Assembly (NCBI RefSeq): GCF_947507565.1
Contig: NC_089176.1
Location: forward strand, 3,534,001-3,598,000
Length of the DNA stretch: 64,000 nt
DNA from: Oscarella lobularis
Taxonomy: Eukaryota; Porifera; Homoscleromorpha; Homosclerophorida; Oscarellidae
Reading direction: 5' to 3'
Shown here: in pieces, positions 33,432 through 47,693 of the stretch
How the letters are laid out: each line of letters opens with the position of its first letter
How positions within the stretch are numbered: the first letter of the stretch is position 1
The notes under the pieces: model-generated
Databases searched by the model: none
What the model was told of the DNA's origin: nothing
The model's input: the letters and a program-made list of their open reading frames with translations, nothing else
Made by a program: the position numbers and the translations under genes

Positions 33432-34289
33432 ATGTCCCGAGGTGAAAAGTCGCATTACTTTCAGGAAGAGGAAGACCACCGGCTACGCATCGATCGTAGC
33501 CGCGCCCTCCCTCTTCCTCGAGCCTTCTACGACGTCCCGTGTCGTGTTCTAGCGCAAAATCTTCTCGGAAAGCTCGTTGTTCGACAAACGAGCGCCAATG
33601 AGCGACTCTCGGGACGAATTGTTGAAACGGAAGCGTATCTAGGCGAGAAGGACAAAGCGGCCCACTCGTACGGTGGCCGGAAGACGAAAAAAAACAGTTC
33701 CATGTTCTCTCGTCCGGGCACCGCCTACGTGTACGTCATTTATGGTATTCACCACTGTCTCAACGTGACGAGCGCCGGTAGTGGTTCCGCCGTACTTGTT
33801 CGAGCGCTCGAGCCCGTTGAGGGCATAGAGGAAATGAGGCAACGTCGTGAGACTGGCCGCCGTCGCGGCAGCGGCCGCAAGCGATTACTGCGGGACTGGG
33901 AATTGTGCAATGGACCGGGAAAATTATGCGCCGCGCTAGGAATAGATAAATCGACAGCGGACGGATGTGATTTAGCCGGCGAAGACGAAAAATGTAGCGC
34001 TATGTGCGTCTGGATAGAAGAAGAAAATAGACCTGGAACAAACACATCTTTTCCTTCTAGTGAGAATGATGCTGATGACGATGATCATCACCGTCACTGC
34101 GCTGGCGGTGGTGATGACGGCATTGTTAAGTGCGCGCGAATCGGTGTTGACTATGCTGGGGAGGAATGGGCAAGCAAACCGCTAAGATTCTACCTAAAGG
34201 CCAGTGAAGCGGTGAGCGTACGGAACAGGGAGGCGGAAGGAAAGCCGAAGAGGCGTCGTCTCAGCGACGAAAAGAGGGAAACCACCTGA
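33432..34289 (+). CDS. MPG: 3-methyladenine DNA glycosylase (MPG/AAG)
   Basis: MPG removes alkylated purines and hypoxanthine, starting base excision repair. One open frame of 285 residues. The conserved core is visible: PRAFYDVPCRVLAQNLLGK, the active-site GRIVETEAYLGEKDKAAHS with the catalytic Glu, FSRPGTAYVYVIYGIHHCLNV with the Tyr used for base flipping, AVLVRALEPVEG, LCNGPGKLCAALGIDKS, and ARIGVDYAGEEWASKPLRFY. An insertion rich in Asp, His and Gly (about residues 212-235) and a basic C-terminal tail are lineage features. The PKC start is only 66 bp downstream on the same strand, so MPG's polyadenylation signal must lie very close to the PKC coding start or inside it. Confidence 0.95.
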   Translation: MSRGEKSHYFQEEEDHRLRIDRSRALPLPRAFYDVPCRVLAQNLLGKLVVRQTSANERLSGRIVETEAYLGEKDKAAHSYGGRKTKKNSSMFSRPGTAYVYVIYGIHHCLNVTSAGSGSAVLVRALEPVEGIEEMRQRRETGRRRGSGRKRLLRDWELCNGPGKLCAALGIDKSTADGCDLAGEDEKCSAMCVWIEEENRPGTNTSFPSSENDADDDDHHRHCAGGGDDGIVKCARIGVDYAGEEWASKPLRFYLKASEAVSVRNREAEGKPKRRRLSDEKRETT

Positions 34290-34355
34290 AATAGAGGAGG
34301 AAGTCTAGAGGAAATTTGGCTGTTTTCGACTTCCGTAACTCACAGCATCGTCCCC

Positions 34356-37627
<3,272 letters not shown>

Positions 37628-38085
37628 GGATGCAGTGCGCTGAGCTAGGCTATAGAATATTATGTACTCTTAAGAAAAGCACGTTTTTTTTGTCACTGTT
37701 TGTCGAACATCCACTTGCTATGTCTGGTTGTCAGGTGTCAGAGGGCATGTCTGTAGATAGAGTAATTATTTTACTTGTTCTGCTGGCGTTGAGTAAAAAT
37801 GTGAATTTCGAATACAATGAAATGTGACACAGCAAATGGCTGACATAATACTAACCGAACCAGTGCCAGGACAGATTTTGTCCGGGAACATTCTGGCTCA
37901 AAGGCACGGTTACGAAAGGAAAAGAGTCCGAATTCCAAGCAGCCAAGCCAAGCGCAAAAGAAATGCACGTTCAACTTATACAGCAAAGAGGTCTTCTGCT
38001 GCAAAAGTCCCGTATTCAAAATACATTCCTTTGTCGTCGCATTGTTTTTTTTCACTTGCAGTTCTTCGGTGGAAGCGACCCCAAT
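37628..38085. other. Intergenic between PKC and the NIDO mosaic gene
   Basis: This 458-bp stretch contains the PKC 3' UTR and the upstream region of the next gene. Short open frames occur but none is convincing. No repeat was seen. Confidence 0.5.
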
Positions 38086-41000
38086 ATGTCGCTTTGGTTT
38101 CTGCTGCCGGTGCTCTTGTGGCTGATCTTTGAATCAGATGCATCTGTTGGTCAACCTGAAGGTTTGGCGACGGGGCGCATTTCATCGGGAAATTTCTAGT
38201 GGTTTTTAGCAGTCGTTTATTGTGATGAAGTACTAGCTCCCTCTCACGGACAAAAGCGATCTCTGGAGAACGGCGAGAGCGGTAGCGGCATGCAGAGTCC
38301 CACTACCAAGAGCGCAGAGAGCGGTAGCGGCATGCAGAGTCCCACTACCAAGAGCGCAGAGAGCGGTAGCGGCATGCAGAGTCCCACTACCAAGAGCGCA
38401 GTTGGAACGACTCTTCGGTTTGACTGCATTGACGGCTATCATCTGTCTGGCGTGCCATCCATAGTTTGTCTTGAAAATGGCACCTGGTCAAACGCACCGC
38501 CGTCTTGTGATGGTATCAAAAGACTATAAAAGTGTTTGTGTTTTTACACGTTGCGCTGTCGCTTAGCTGTTCACTGCCCCCTGCTTCCACGTCCAATGAA
38601 TGGAGCCAAGTCAACGAATAGGACTAGTATTGGGACTGAACTTCGTTTTCATTGCTATGAAGGCTATATTCTTAACGGAACGTCAAACGTCACATGTCTT
38701 TCGAATGGAAGCTGGTCTGGTCCTGAACCGTTTTGCCAAGGTAGGAGTGTTTGGTCACATCTCCTCTACTAGTATACGTGGTCTGGTGGGGATGGGAAAT
38801 TGGCAAATGTTATCTAGGTGTGCACTGTGGTCCTTTGGAGATGCCGCCAAATGGGACGATGTCAACCGATGAGACGATCTGGGGCACAAGAGTTCAATTT
38901 GCATGTGACAATGGCAATGTGCTCGTGGGCATGGAGTACCTCACTTGCCTCTTCAATGGAAGTTGGTCAAGCTCTGAACCTTTGTGTAACGGTAGCGGCA
39001 AATTATTTCAATGTTCTATTGGAAACGACTTCTATTTTATTAGCCGTTTATTGCAATCCACTATCAACCCCAACGAATGGTGCGAAATCCACTGGCAATG
39101 TGATGTTTGAAACTGAAGTTAAATTTGCCTGCAATGAGGGGTACACACTGATTGGTTCGCCGAGCATAACATGTTTGTCTAATGGCAGTTGGTCAAGCAA
39201 TCCTTCTGTCTGTGAAGGTTAGGAGAGTTGTCATCTTGTTTGTGTACATAGGGTAAATGGATTATGTCCAGCTGTTACCTGCGATCCGGTTCCATCTCCT
39301 CTCAACGGAAAGAAGTTGACGGATAGCGATGAAGAAATGGGAAGTGGCAATGCGGACGGAAGGCCTTATGGAACAACTTACTACTTTGACTGCGACGAGG
39401 GATACAAGCTTTTAGGCGTTCAGTCTATCTTTTGCAGCTCAAACGGAGCGTGGTCTGGTTCTGCGCCTTTATGCCAAGGTTATTTGTATCATTATTAGCC
39501 TCACCCACTAATGTGTATATGTAGTTGATTTATGTTTATCCATGCCATGTCAAAACAACGGGACTTGTCTCTCTGAAAATGGCACATTGACGTGCTTATG
39601 TTCAGCATATTTTGTTGGCGAATACTGTGAAATAGGCGAGAATAATACACTGTTAATTGTTCTTACGCTATTGGCTGTAATAGAGGCCGGAAATCTCTAT
39701 CCATTTGGGCTTAATCAAGGAGATAAGAAAGTGCCAAATTTCGACGACGTCACGTCTCCTGCCATATCTCTGCCACAAACATTTCCTTTTGGCATTCTAA
39801 AACACAAAACTGCCTTTGTGAGAGAGCCGTGTAAGCTGTTTGAACTACGCTAACGTTTTTCGTTTGTAGATCAGCTCCAATGGTCTAGTATCTTTTGACG
39901 TTTCTTTTAACAACTATCAATCTCATCTATTTCCTGGCAGACTACCTACTTCCGTTGTTGCTCCGTTCTGGTCTGACATTCACGTGGCATACGACGATGG
40001 CAACATCTTCTATCACGTCTATAACCATTCGTCTTCACCAATTCTTCAAAGGGCAAGCGACGAGTTAACAGCCTACTCTGGAGTTTTCTTTCAACCTACG
40101 ATGGTTCTTGTGGCAACGTGGGATCGCGTGCCTCAATATCCTTACGGTGTAAACAACTTGGTAATTCTAACTACATGTAGATGCTTTTATTTAGCGTAAC
40201 ACGTTTCAGGTTGTTCTCTCGACTGACGGTTTGTCGTCTTACGCCTTGTTTAATTACCCAAACAATGGACTGGAATGGGTTGATAACGGTGTTATTGGTT
40301 ACGCGTCGAAAGACTTTCGTTCCATCTACAATCATCCTCTGTCTCTAACGCATTCCCTCATTTATGTAGCAAGAAATGCAAAATTATCTAACGTTGGCGT
40401 TGCTGGTCGTTTTTTGGCGTGCCTCATGGCAACGGATGGTAACAGTGCTCAAAACTGTGCAAGTAAGCATGCAGTTAAAGTGAAAGAAAGAATGATAACT
40501 TCTCATTTAAACGTTCATAGATGATACGTTTTGCAATCCACTGACAGCTCCCGTAAATGGAGCAATGAATAATACTAATACTGCTTTGGGAACACTAGTT
40601 CGATTTCGATGCCATGATGGTTATCACCTATCCGGCAGAGAATTCGTGATGTGTTACTCAACCGGAAATTGGTCTGGAACCGAACCATCCTGCGAAGGTT
40701 TTTTGAAATATTTTAGTTTGCATACCGAATTGGCAATACTCCTTTTAGCTTTTGGTTGCAGGAAGTTGCAAAATCTGAGAAATGGTTTGATATCAACGAA
40801 CGATACGTCTATCACCGCGACTGTAAATTTTTCATGTAATTCTGGGTTTGTGCTTAATGGCGTTCGGAGCATTACTTGCCAGTCAAACGGCACTTGGTCT
40901 TCTCATGAACCATCTTGTCAGCGTAAGAAAGTCTCTGTTTATTTGATTGATCAGACTTAGACGCTTCAATCTCATAGCTTATTGTCGTCCGCTAGACGTG

Positions 41001-42169
41001 CCTCATAACGGCACAATTTCCACCAATGAAACTAGCGTTGGAACTCTTGCACAATTTGATTGCCAAACTGACTACTACTTGGTCGGCTTCTCCAACTTGA
41101 CTTGCAAGTCAAATGGGGAATGGTCAGGTAATGAACCAGTATGCCGACACCAAACTGAAGGTTAGTCATGCGACACCAGAGGCTATCAAGGAGTACGTTT
41201 TCTTAGGATTAAGTTGTTCAAGTCTGGACGCACCTGGAAACGGATCGTTGAATTCTAACGCTACGTCCTTCTTGTCTAGAGTCACATTTGCTTGTGATGC
41301 AGGTTATACACTGTACCCGTTTGATGACGAGACTTTGCAATGTGTCGTTGATACGTCATCTTCAAGATCTGCCGTCAAATGGGACAGAGACGATCCCAAG
41401 TGTGGAGGTTAGGCATAAAAATAAAAAACTGGCGTTTTTATTATGACGCTACTTTATACAGTCATTCCCCAAGTTCAGCTGTTGGTGCGGAGTGGCAACT
41501 CAACTGACTATTCTGGGAACTTTGTGACGCTACTTAGCCAGGCGTACAGCTCTTTGGCTTTGGTGGTAGTTGACTGTCAGCTAGTCAAAGGATATCCTAC
41601 GACAGAAATTCAGTGGAAAATTGAGAAAACTTTGACCGTTGTTAGCACAAACACCACCGATGATGTCTATCAACAATCTGTGAGTCCTCAAATGCGCAGA
41701 ATAGTATTTCAAAGCTTTGGCGCCAGCAATCACAATCGATTCATGTGCGAAGCTCGCAATCCACCTGGCAGTGACAGTGCAACGCTTAAGATCCTTCTCC
41801 AAAGTAAGGATTATTGAGGTATAGCTGATTAACATTTTTTTCAAAGGTGTACCTGATGCTCCTTCTCAGCCCAAAGCGTTGACAATGTCTCCTTATGACA
41901 TCGAAGTAACGTGGACGGCGCCTTCATTCAATGGGCACTCTTCCATAACAACATACGAACTGCAGTACAGGAAAGAAGGCGATTCGACTTATCACGATGT
42001 GCCGTTTAGCCCTTTGGGTCCCACCACGACATCATTTTCTGTCACCCGTCTCACATCGGATACGAAGTACGAGTTTCAAGTGCGAGCTCGAAACGAGATT
42101 GGCTACAGCAATTACAGCGCATCTTCAGAGGCGGTGCGCACCATGAGACTCTTTTGCAATAAACAGTGA
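38086..42169 (+). CDS. Secreted sushi/EGF/NIDO/Ig/FN3 mosaic protein
   Basis: Exon 1 (38086-38161) gives a signal peptide (MSLWFLLPVLLWLIFESDAS). Modules then follow on phase-1 exons: sushi 1 (38210-38512, interrupted by a tandem repeat), sushi 2 (38566-38741), sushi 3 (38818-38992), sushi 4 (39045-39219), sushi 5 (39275-39478), an EGF domain (39525-39635, CLSMPCQNNGTCLSENG), a NIDO domain over three exons (39684-40463; VPNFDDVTSP, VVAPFWSDI, DDGNIFYHVY, VLVATWDRV, NNGLEWVDNG), sushi 6-9 (40520-41408), an Ig-like domain (about 41460-41803; FMCEARNPPGS) and an FN3 domain (41848-42150; TKYEFQVRARNEIGYSNYSA). NIDO with sushi/EGF/FN3 resembles SNED1/SUSD2-type matrix or surface proteins, but this order is not one I recognise. 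No membrane anchor was found; the 3' end is uncertain since a donor-like GTGCGC occurs just before the stop. Confidence 0.75.
38275..38400 (+). repeat. Three exact 42-bp coding tandem repeats inside a sushi domain
   Basis: Three head-to-tail copies (38275-38316, 38317-38358, 38359-38400) appear identical. Each encodes the 14-residue unit ESGSGMQSPTTKSA. They lie between the first and second cysteines of sushi domain 1 and keep the frame. Confidence 0.95.
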
Positions 42170-42241
42170 TGCTTGATCTACAGTAGTTTATGATGAAAAA
42201 TGCGTATAAAAAATATTTGAGATTTGTGTGACCGCGCCCCG

Positions 42242-42299
42242 CGAGTCGCCCACTCCCGCGCCCCAGCGAGTTGCCCACTCCCGCGCCCCAGCGAGTTGC
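42242..42299 (+). repeat. 25-bp tandem repeat upstream of TMC gene 1
   Basis: Two nearly identical 25-bp units (42242-42266 and 42267-42291, core CCCACTCCCGCGCCCCAG) are followed by a partial third. They end about 70 bp before the TMC start codon, so they sit in the 5' UTR or promoter. Their GC content contrasts with the AT-rich sequence just before. Confidence 0.85.
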
Positions 42300-42366
42300 G
42301 TAAACGTTGAACGCGCGCTACGAACTAGAAAACAACTAAAACAACTTGAAGTTGGTTCTCGCAGCG

Positions 42367-45300
42367 ATGGAACCGAATATGGACGATCAGGACAGCCCAG
42401 CCATTTCGCAGAGCAACTCCGCAATGGAACTGGGTCCTATGACTCAAACGAACGAACCAAGTAAGAGAACAAGAAGGAAGGCGTGGCACAACAACAACAA
42501 GAATGCGATCGGCTCCTCTTCTCTTTCCGCGCAGCGACGAACGATTCAGCAGTCGTCCCCATGGAGTCCAACCCGATACGCAGCGTTAGCAGCAGCATAA
42601 GCAGCATCAGCCCGTCCGTCCCTCCAAAATCGCACCGAACAAAGCCCAGTCGCACGACATCGGTCCCAACGTTGGATCGATGCCGTTTGCCGAGCCAACG
42701 GGGCCCATTTCAGTACCAGTGCACTCGACGACGACGACGATGCAGCGAAGCGGCGCAATTGAAGCTCTCCACGTCGGCGTCCGCGGTGGCGGCGATATCG
42801 CCGGACCAAATCGACTACGCTCATTCGACGTGGGCTTCGTCGCGTCGTCGCGATTCGTCGCCCTTCAGCGACGACTCGATCGTGTCGGGACCGATGACCG
42901 TTCACGATCTCGACGAGCCGGGCGACGAGAAATTGGCGCCGCACGTCTTGGCGCACAAGCGACGAAAGGAGTTGAGGCGGACGACGAGACGGCTCTCGGA
43001 GAAAATCCACACGTCGTACGTGATGACGATGAAAAATTTACATAATTATATTCATTGAATTGTTTGTTAGAAATACGATAACGTTATTGGAAAGGGAGCA
43101 GTTTCAGTCGGAGTCTCAGTGGATGCAGTCTCGACAAGGATGCTCGGCTTGGTGGGCAAGATTGAGGCAGTGGGGCTTTCAAGTATAACTGTGTACCCTG
43201 CTCTTGACACTCGTACTCCAAATTGTCTGGTTATAGAAAAGGAATGCGATGGCTCGAGCGTTGGATGCGGCTAGCTACCGACTACGTCTTTGGTGGAAGG
43301 AGAAGAACATCGAAAGTGAGAAAATGAGGTTTTTCGTTCTTTTTTGTTGACTCGGGGGGTTTTCTGTTTAGGCCGATTTGGCTCTGGCGTCGTTTCGTAT
43401 TTCGTTCTCCTTCGCTGGCTTCTTCTCATCAATATTCTCCCTCTCACCGGCCTCTGGGTCTGCTTCGTCTTCATTCCCCAGCTCGTCGTCAAGAATTCCG
43501 ATATTGTCGCGCCGCTCGGCAACGGCAGCCAACTCACGTCCGCCGCCCTGAAGGGATGCCTCGACGGACTCAACGTCAGTGTCCCCCCGGATCGCAACGC
43601 GTCCGCTGAACTCTTCAACTTTCTCACCGACCTAGCAAAAAACTCAACAGAAACGAACGTGCAATGGTACGACTATTTGCTGAGTTTTTTCACTGGAACA
43701 GTAAGTCAAAGTGATGAGAGTACGGTAGGACCTGTTAATTATCTTATTAGGGTTGGCTTGAAAATACTGAGTTATTCATTGGCGACTACAGTGGCGAAAT
43801 ACCGGGCAATTCCTATCAAATTCCTCTCGCCTATATCCTAGTCGGTGGCATATTTTATTTATCGAGTCTCATTTTTTTGGCAGTCAAGTAAAAAAGGCCA
43901 CCAGCGCTTCGTTGACTTCTCGTGAATTTTCTCTCCCTAGGATGGGCGTCGTTTATAAGCAAAGTTACGTGGAGGGTTTTTCGACGGGCGCCCGATATCC
44001 GTTTTTCAACTATCTCTTCACCGCGTGGGACTACTCGATTTCGAGTCAGCCAACGGCGACCGAACGAAAGCGCATCATCAAGCGACATCTCGAGGAGAGT
44101 CTCGCCACACTTCAAACGCAGAAGCGAGCGAAGACGCGCAGCGCGAAGGATCTCTGTCGCATTTGGACGATACGAATTGCGTGCAATCTTTTGGTGATCG
44201 GCATGCTGATCGCAGCCGGAGCGGCAATCTACTACGCGGCGATTGTGTCCATTGAAGCAGGTGTATCACAGGTAATAATTATACGTGGATATTATTTCTC
44301 TCTCTCTCTCTCTTCTTTTCTTTTTAGGTCGGATCGTTTGATTTTGATATGTTTATTCGGCAATTGGCTGCTTCGTTGACGATTTCCGTTTTCAACGTTC
44401 TCTATCCTTTCCTGTTTGAGCTGATTGTCAACAATTGTGAGAACTACTCCAATAAGAATTACGCCACGTATTTGACAATATTGCGGTATGTATTGCAATA
44501 CTAAGCTGAAACTCGTAATTATATTCTGTCTATAGGAGTATTACACTGAGGGCGTCTGGCGTCATCGTTCTCATGGCGACGCTTCTCAGGCAAGTCCAAT
44601 GTTCGCAGAAGTTGCTTGATTGCGGAACGGTGATCGGCAAGACTTCGGACAAGGAGACTGTGGATAACTTATTTTCGTTTGTGGAACGAGACCAAGAGTG
44701 CAAATTGGTAGAGTATTGTTGATCCAAAGTCTACTTCAAAATGCACGTTTTCATTCTTTTTAAGTGCTGGGAAACGTACGTTGGTCAGGAAGTCTATCGT
44801 TTGCTTTTGACTGATTTCGTATTCGACGTTGCGTCGACTTGGATCTACCAAAGTGCGAGGAAGTGAGAAACTATTTGTGATGTCTTTGAACGGGGAGAAA
44901 CGTTTTCTTTTTCTTAGTGGAATCAGTAGGCTCAAGTGCGTCAAAATCAAGTTTTTTCAGCAAAAAAGCGATTTTGTTCTTTCGAAGAACATCATTAATC
45001 TCGTGTACACTCAAGCATTGATTTGGTACGTAATCATGCAAAGAAGGACGAAATTAAATATGTCAAATGTAGGATAGGAGCCTTCTTTGGTCCTCTGATT
45101 CCGCTGATTGGAAGCATACAGCTTCTAATACTATATTACGCGAAAAAGGTGACTGCTGCCTTCCTAAATTTCAATGATGAAGGGATGGCATGCTTCTGAT
45201 TTCGTAGGGCAGTCTAATTCTGAACTGTCGCCCGCCGTCCAAAGCTTATCGCGCCTCACGAACGTCACTTTTCTTTCTTCTACTGCTTTTGATCACTTTC

Positions 45301-45864
45301 TTCGCCTGTCTTGTACCTGTTGGCTATGCCATAGTAGAGTGAGTTCAATTTTGTATTTGGTAATCTTTCAATTTTTATATATGTACGTAGAAATCAACCT
45401 TCGACGGTTTGCGGACCATTTAGGTAATGGATCGACGTTTCAGAATAAATTGTAGTAATTTTTCTGTCAAAGGGGTCTTGATAGCATATATGATGTCATA
45501 ACGAATCAGATCAATAAAGGCCCAACCTGGTTGCAGGATGTTCTTGACTACATTGGATCAGCTGCTGTGGTTGTTCCTCTTGTTGTTTTTCTATGGTGAG
45601 TTGGCACTGTCACATTGGAGTTTATTTTTAATTGATTGTCTTTCTCTCTAGTTTATTGACGTTTTACTTCAGTTCCAAATCAAGTGCATACAAGGCAAGC
45701 ATTGCTACACTTGAAGATCAGCTTCAGATGGTACATAAGACGAAAAAATCCATCTATAGCATATCACTTTTGAACGATAGAAAGGGGAAGATATCAAAAA
45801 GCTGTACGAATCTGCAAACAAACAAATCAGCGAGCTAATGGCAAGACAAGAAAACGCCAATTAG
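42367..45864 (+). CDS. Transmembrane channel-like protein, TMC gene 1
   Basis: TMC proteins are multi-pass membrane proteins with a TMEM16-like fold; vertebrate TMC1/2 form the pore of hair-cell mechanotransduction channels. Exon 1 starts MEPNMDDQDSPAIS; exon 2 (about 42537-43010) encodes a long Ser/Arg-rich cytoplasmic N-terminus. The family core follows: FGSGVVSYFVLLRWLLLIN, VQWYDYLLSFFTGT, PLAYILVGGIFYLSS, YKQSYVEGFSTGARYPFFNY with LFTAWDYSI, ASLTISVFNVLYPFLFEL, LRASGVIVLMATLL, and the TMC signature CWETYVGQEVYRLLLTDFVF (from about 44764), then IGAFFGPLIPLIG and a last helix. The tail ends in ELMARQENAN (stop at 45862-45864). About 14 exons; the junction around 43010-43070 is not resolved. 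Confidence 0.88.
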
Positions 45865-46191
45865 TTTAGCTACCATTTCATTTTCTAATAATGCCTGGCT
45901 GACTGCACCATAATTTTATGTACAAGTACGGACGGAAGGCCGGATTTTCACCATTGACCTGTATTCTAAAATACACAGAGCGAGCTTCTCTTACCCAGTG
46001 GCTATGATTTGCACCACGCGCGACAGAACTAGAGAGGGCTGCCGTAGAGAGTCGCTTTCCAGCGGAGCCTTATGCGCGACACGTGCGTTAGCAGTCAATC
46101 GAAACGTAGCGGCGAACGAATTGAGCGCATTATGAGCTCGTTTATTTAGCTACAAAGAAAAATCGATATTTCTACTCGTGCACGCATGCGT

Positions 46192-46330
46192 TCATAAAAA
46201 AAATTGTTTCTCGGCAAAATCTGACTTGAATCGCCGTTCTTCATTCAGTACACTAGGGCTTCTCATCTAAAAAAAATACGATTAGTTACTGTCAAATAAT
46301 CTCTGTACGTACCTTTTCGATTGCGTCCAT
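46192..46330 (-). CDS. Possible two-exon small ORF downstream of the GC-rich segment
   Basis: An 18-nt open piece starting MDAIEK (46313-46330), a canonical donor GTACGT, a 46-bp intron ending in a T8-AG acceptor, and a second open piece (46192-46266) ending KQFFL then stop give 30 residues with correct phase. The reading frame is also open upstream of this ATG into the GC-rich segment for about 35 codons, so it may be the 3' end of a larger minus-strand transcript. No family is recognised. Confidence 0.3.
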
Positions 46331-46990
46331 ATTCGCGTTACCCAGGCTACACCACGGGGAGGTTTGGACGCTTTCGTAGCCCAAGGCAGCCACCGCAAGC
46401 AATGGCCACCCGTTCCAAAAATTTAGGGCGAGTCACGGGTCATCGGCCACTCCATGCAGTACCCGCCTGGATGAGAGTCGGCCCCTGTACCGAAGTCCCC
46501 CGGCGCGCTGGTACCAAAGCCTTCGCTATGTCTTCCTGGGAAGAAACGGGCCTTGTGGAAGTGGAGAACGGCCGACCTTGTAGAGTCGACAGGGAAGGCA
46601 GTGCAATGCCCAAGTCGAGGTTTCCTGGGCCAGGTCATCCTCCGTCTAATCGTGCCAATGGTGAGAAAAGTGCCGGCAACCAGACCGCTTGCGACACCCC
46701 CTCCAAGTCGTGCCCGCTCGAGCCTAGCGCGGGCCGTACTTGTTTGGCAACAATAAGACTTTGGCGACCATTCCGCCCAGTGCGCGTACCGAGGCCGAAG
46801 CCCCCCATCGCCCTGCCTACGGGCTCCGGCACGGATTAATCCGTGGGCCACGCTGAAACAACTACCCGAGACTTGCCTTTTGTCTTCCCCCATGTCGGTC
46901 CGATCAAGAACGAGACGTAGCGAACCACGACGCATTCACCCTCAGCCGCAACTGAGGGGAAATCGGTGTGCGCTTCCCTTTTGAACAGCG
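46320..46990. other. GC-rich segment with long open frames on both strands, nature unknown
   Basis: This roughly 670-bp block differs sharply from the AT-rich flanks. It is open for 172 codons on the plus strand (46321-46839) and 170 codons on the minus strand (46423-46935), the usual sign of few TA-containing stops in GC-rich DNA rather than two genes. The conceptual proteins have no recognised motifs. Abrupt composition edges and position between two TMC paralogues suggest an inserted element or the body of a minus-strand gene. It is not rRNA or tRNA that I can recognise. Confidence 0.4.
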
Positions 46991-47128
46991 TAGCTCCGCC
47001 CAGCGCGCTCATTGGTTCGTTGTGGTCACGTGGGGTTCACATAGCGTTCTGATTTGTTCCACCCGATAGGCGAGAATTCGTAAACCGGTTTCAATACCGG
47101 TTTGGAAGAGCAAGGCGCCAACTTCAAG

Positions 47129-47500
47129 ATGGCGGAGAAAACGAGAACCACGCGGTCAGGCTTTTCTTTCGTTCGTTTATGGTTCATCTCGTTCACGCAC
47201 GCACAAATCATCAACGGTAATAGATCTACGTATTTATACCGATCGATTACGTATGCAGAACATGACGTAGCTGCGCCGAAGATGCATTCCTGCAAATCGC
47301 CGAGAAATGGACTCGCCAGCGCGCGGGACTTCATTACACGGTTATTATTACGCCTCTTATGATCTTTGCTCGGATTTGTTCGCCTAGAACAGCTAGATCT
47401 CTCTCGAAACGCATAATTGGGCGGTCTAGAGGTCGAAAAAAGCGCCGCATACAGCGTCATGCGATCAAGATCTGTTATTTTCACGGTTTGGGAAGTCTAA
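47129..47500 (+). CDS. Possible small secreted/membrane peptide, two exons
   Basis: ATG at 47129 sits in a strong context (AAGATGGCG). Exon 1 (47129-47216) encodes MAEKTRTTRSGFSF plus a hydrophobic run (VRLWFISFTHAQI) and ends at a GTAATA donor. An acceptor at 47427-47429 gives exon 2 (47430-47500). Together they make 159 nt, 52 residues, in frame. No homologue is recognised and the gene lies just upstream of TMC gene 2, so it could also be a 5' leader. Tentative. Confidence 0.3.
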
Positions 47501-47693
47501 TTACCATTTTTAAATTTTTGATTAATTTTGCCTAGAGGCGCATGCCCACCGAAAACGTCATCATCGCCACCCCTACTTCACCAGAGGCGCTGGGACGCTT
47601 CCGTCAAATGGCATCGCCTGTTGTCTAGCACTCGTTGTCAAAACGAAAAGTCACTTGCAACCTACGCGACGAGAGAGCAAACGACTCCCAAAA

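Noticed and set aside
38275-38400. Regular 42-bp repeats as a possible CRISPR array
   Set aside because: The repeats are directly adjacent without spacers, are in frame inside a sushi-domain exon, and the genome is animal.
46320-46990. rRNA or two overlapping protein genes
   Set aside because: No recognisable rRNA core sequence was seen, and simultaneous long frames on both strands are expected in GC-rich DNA. Kept only as an unexplained segment.
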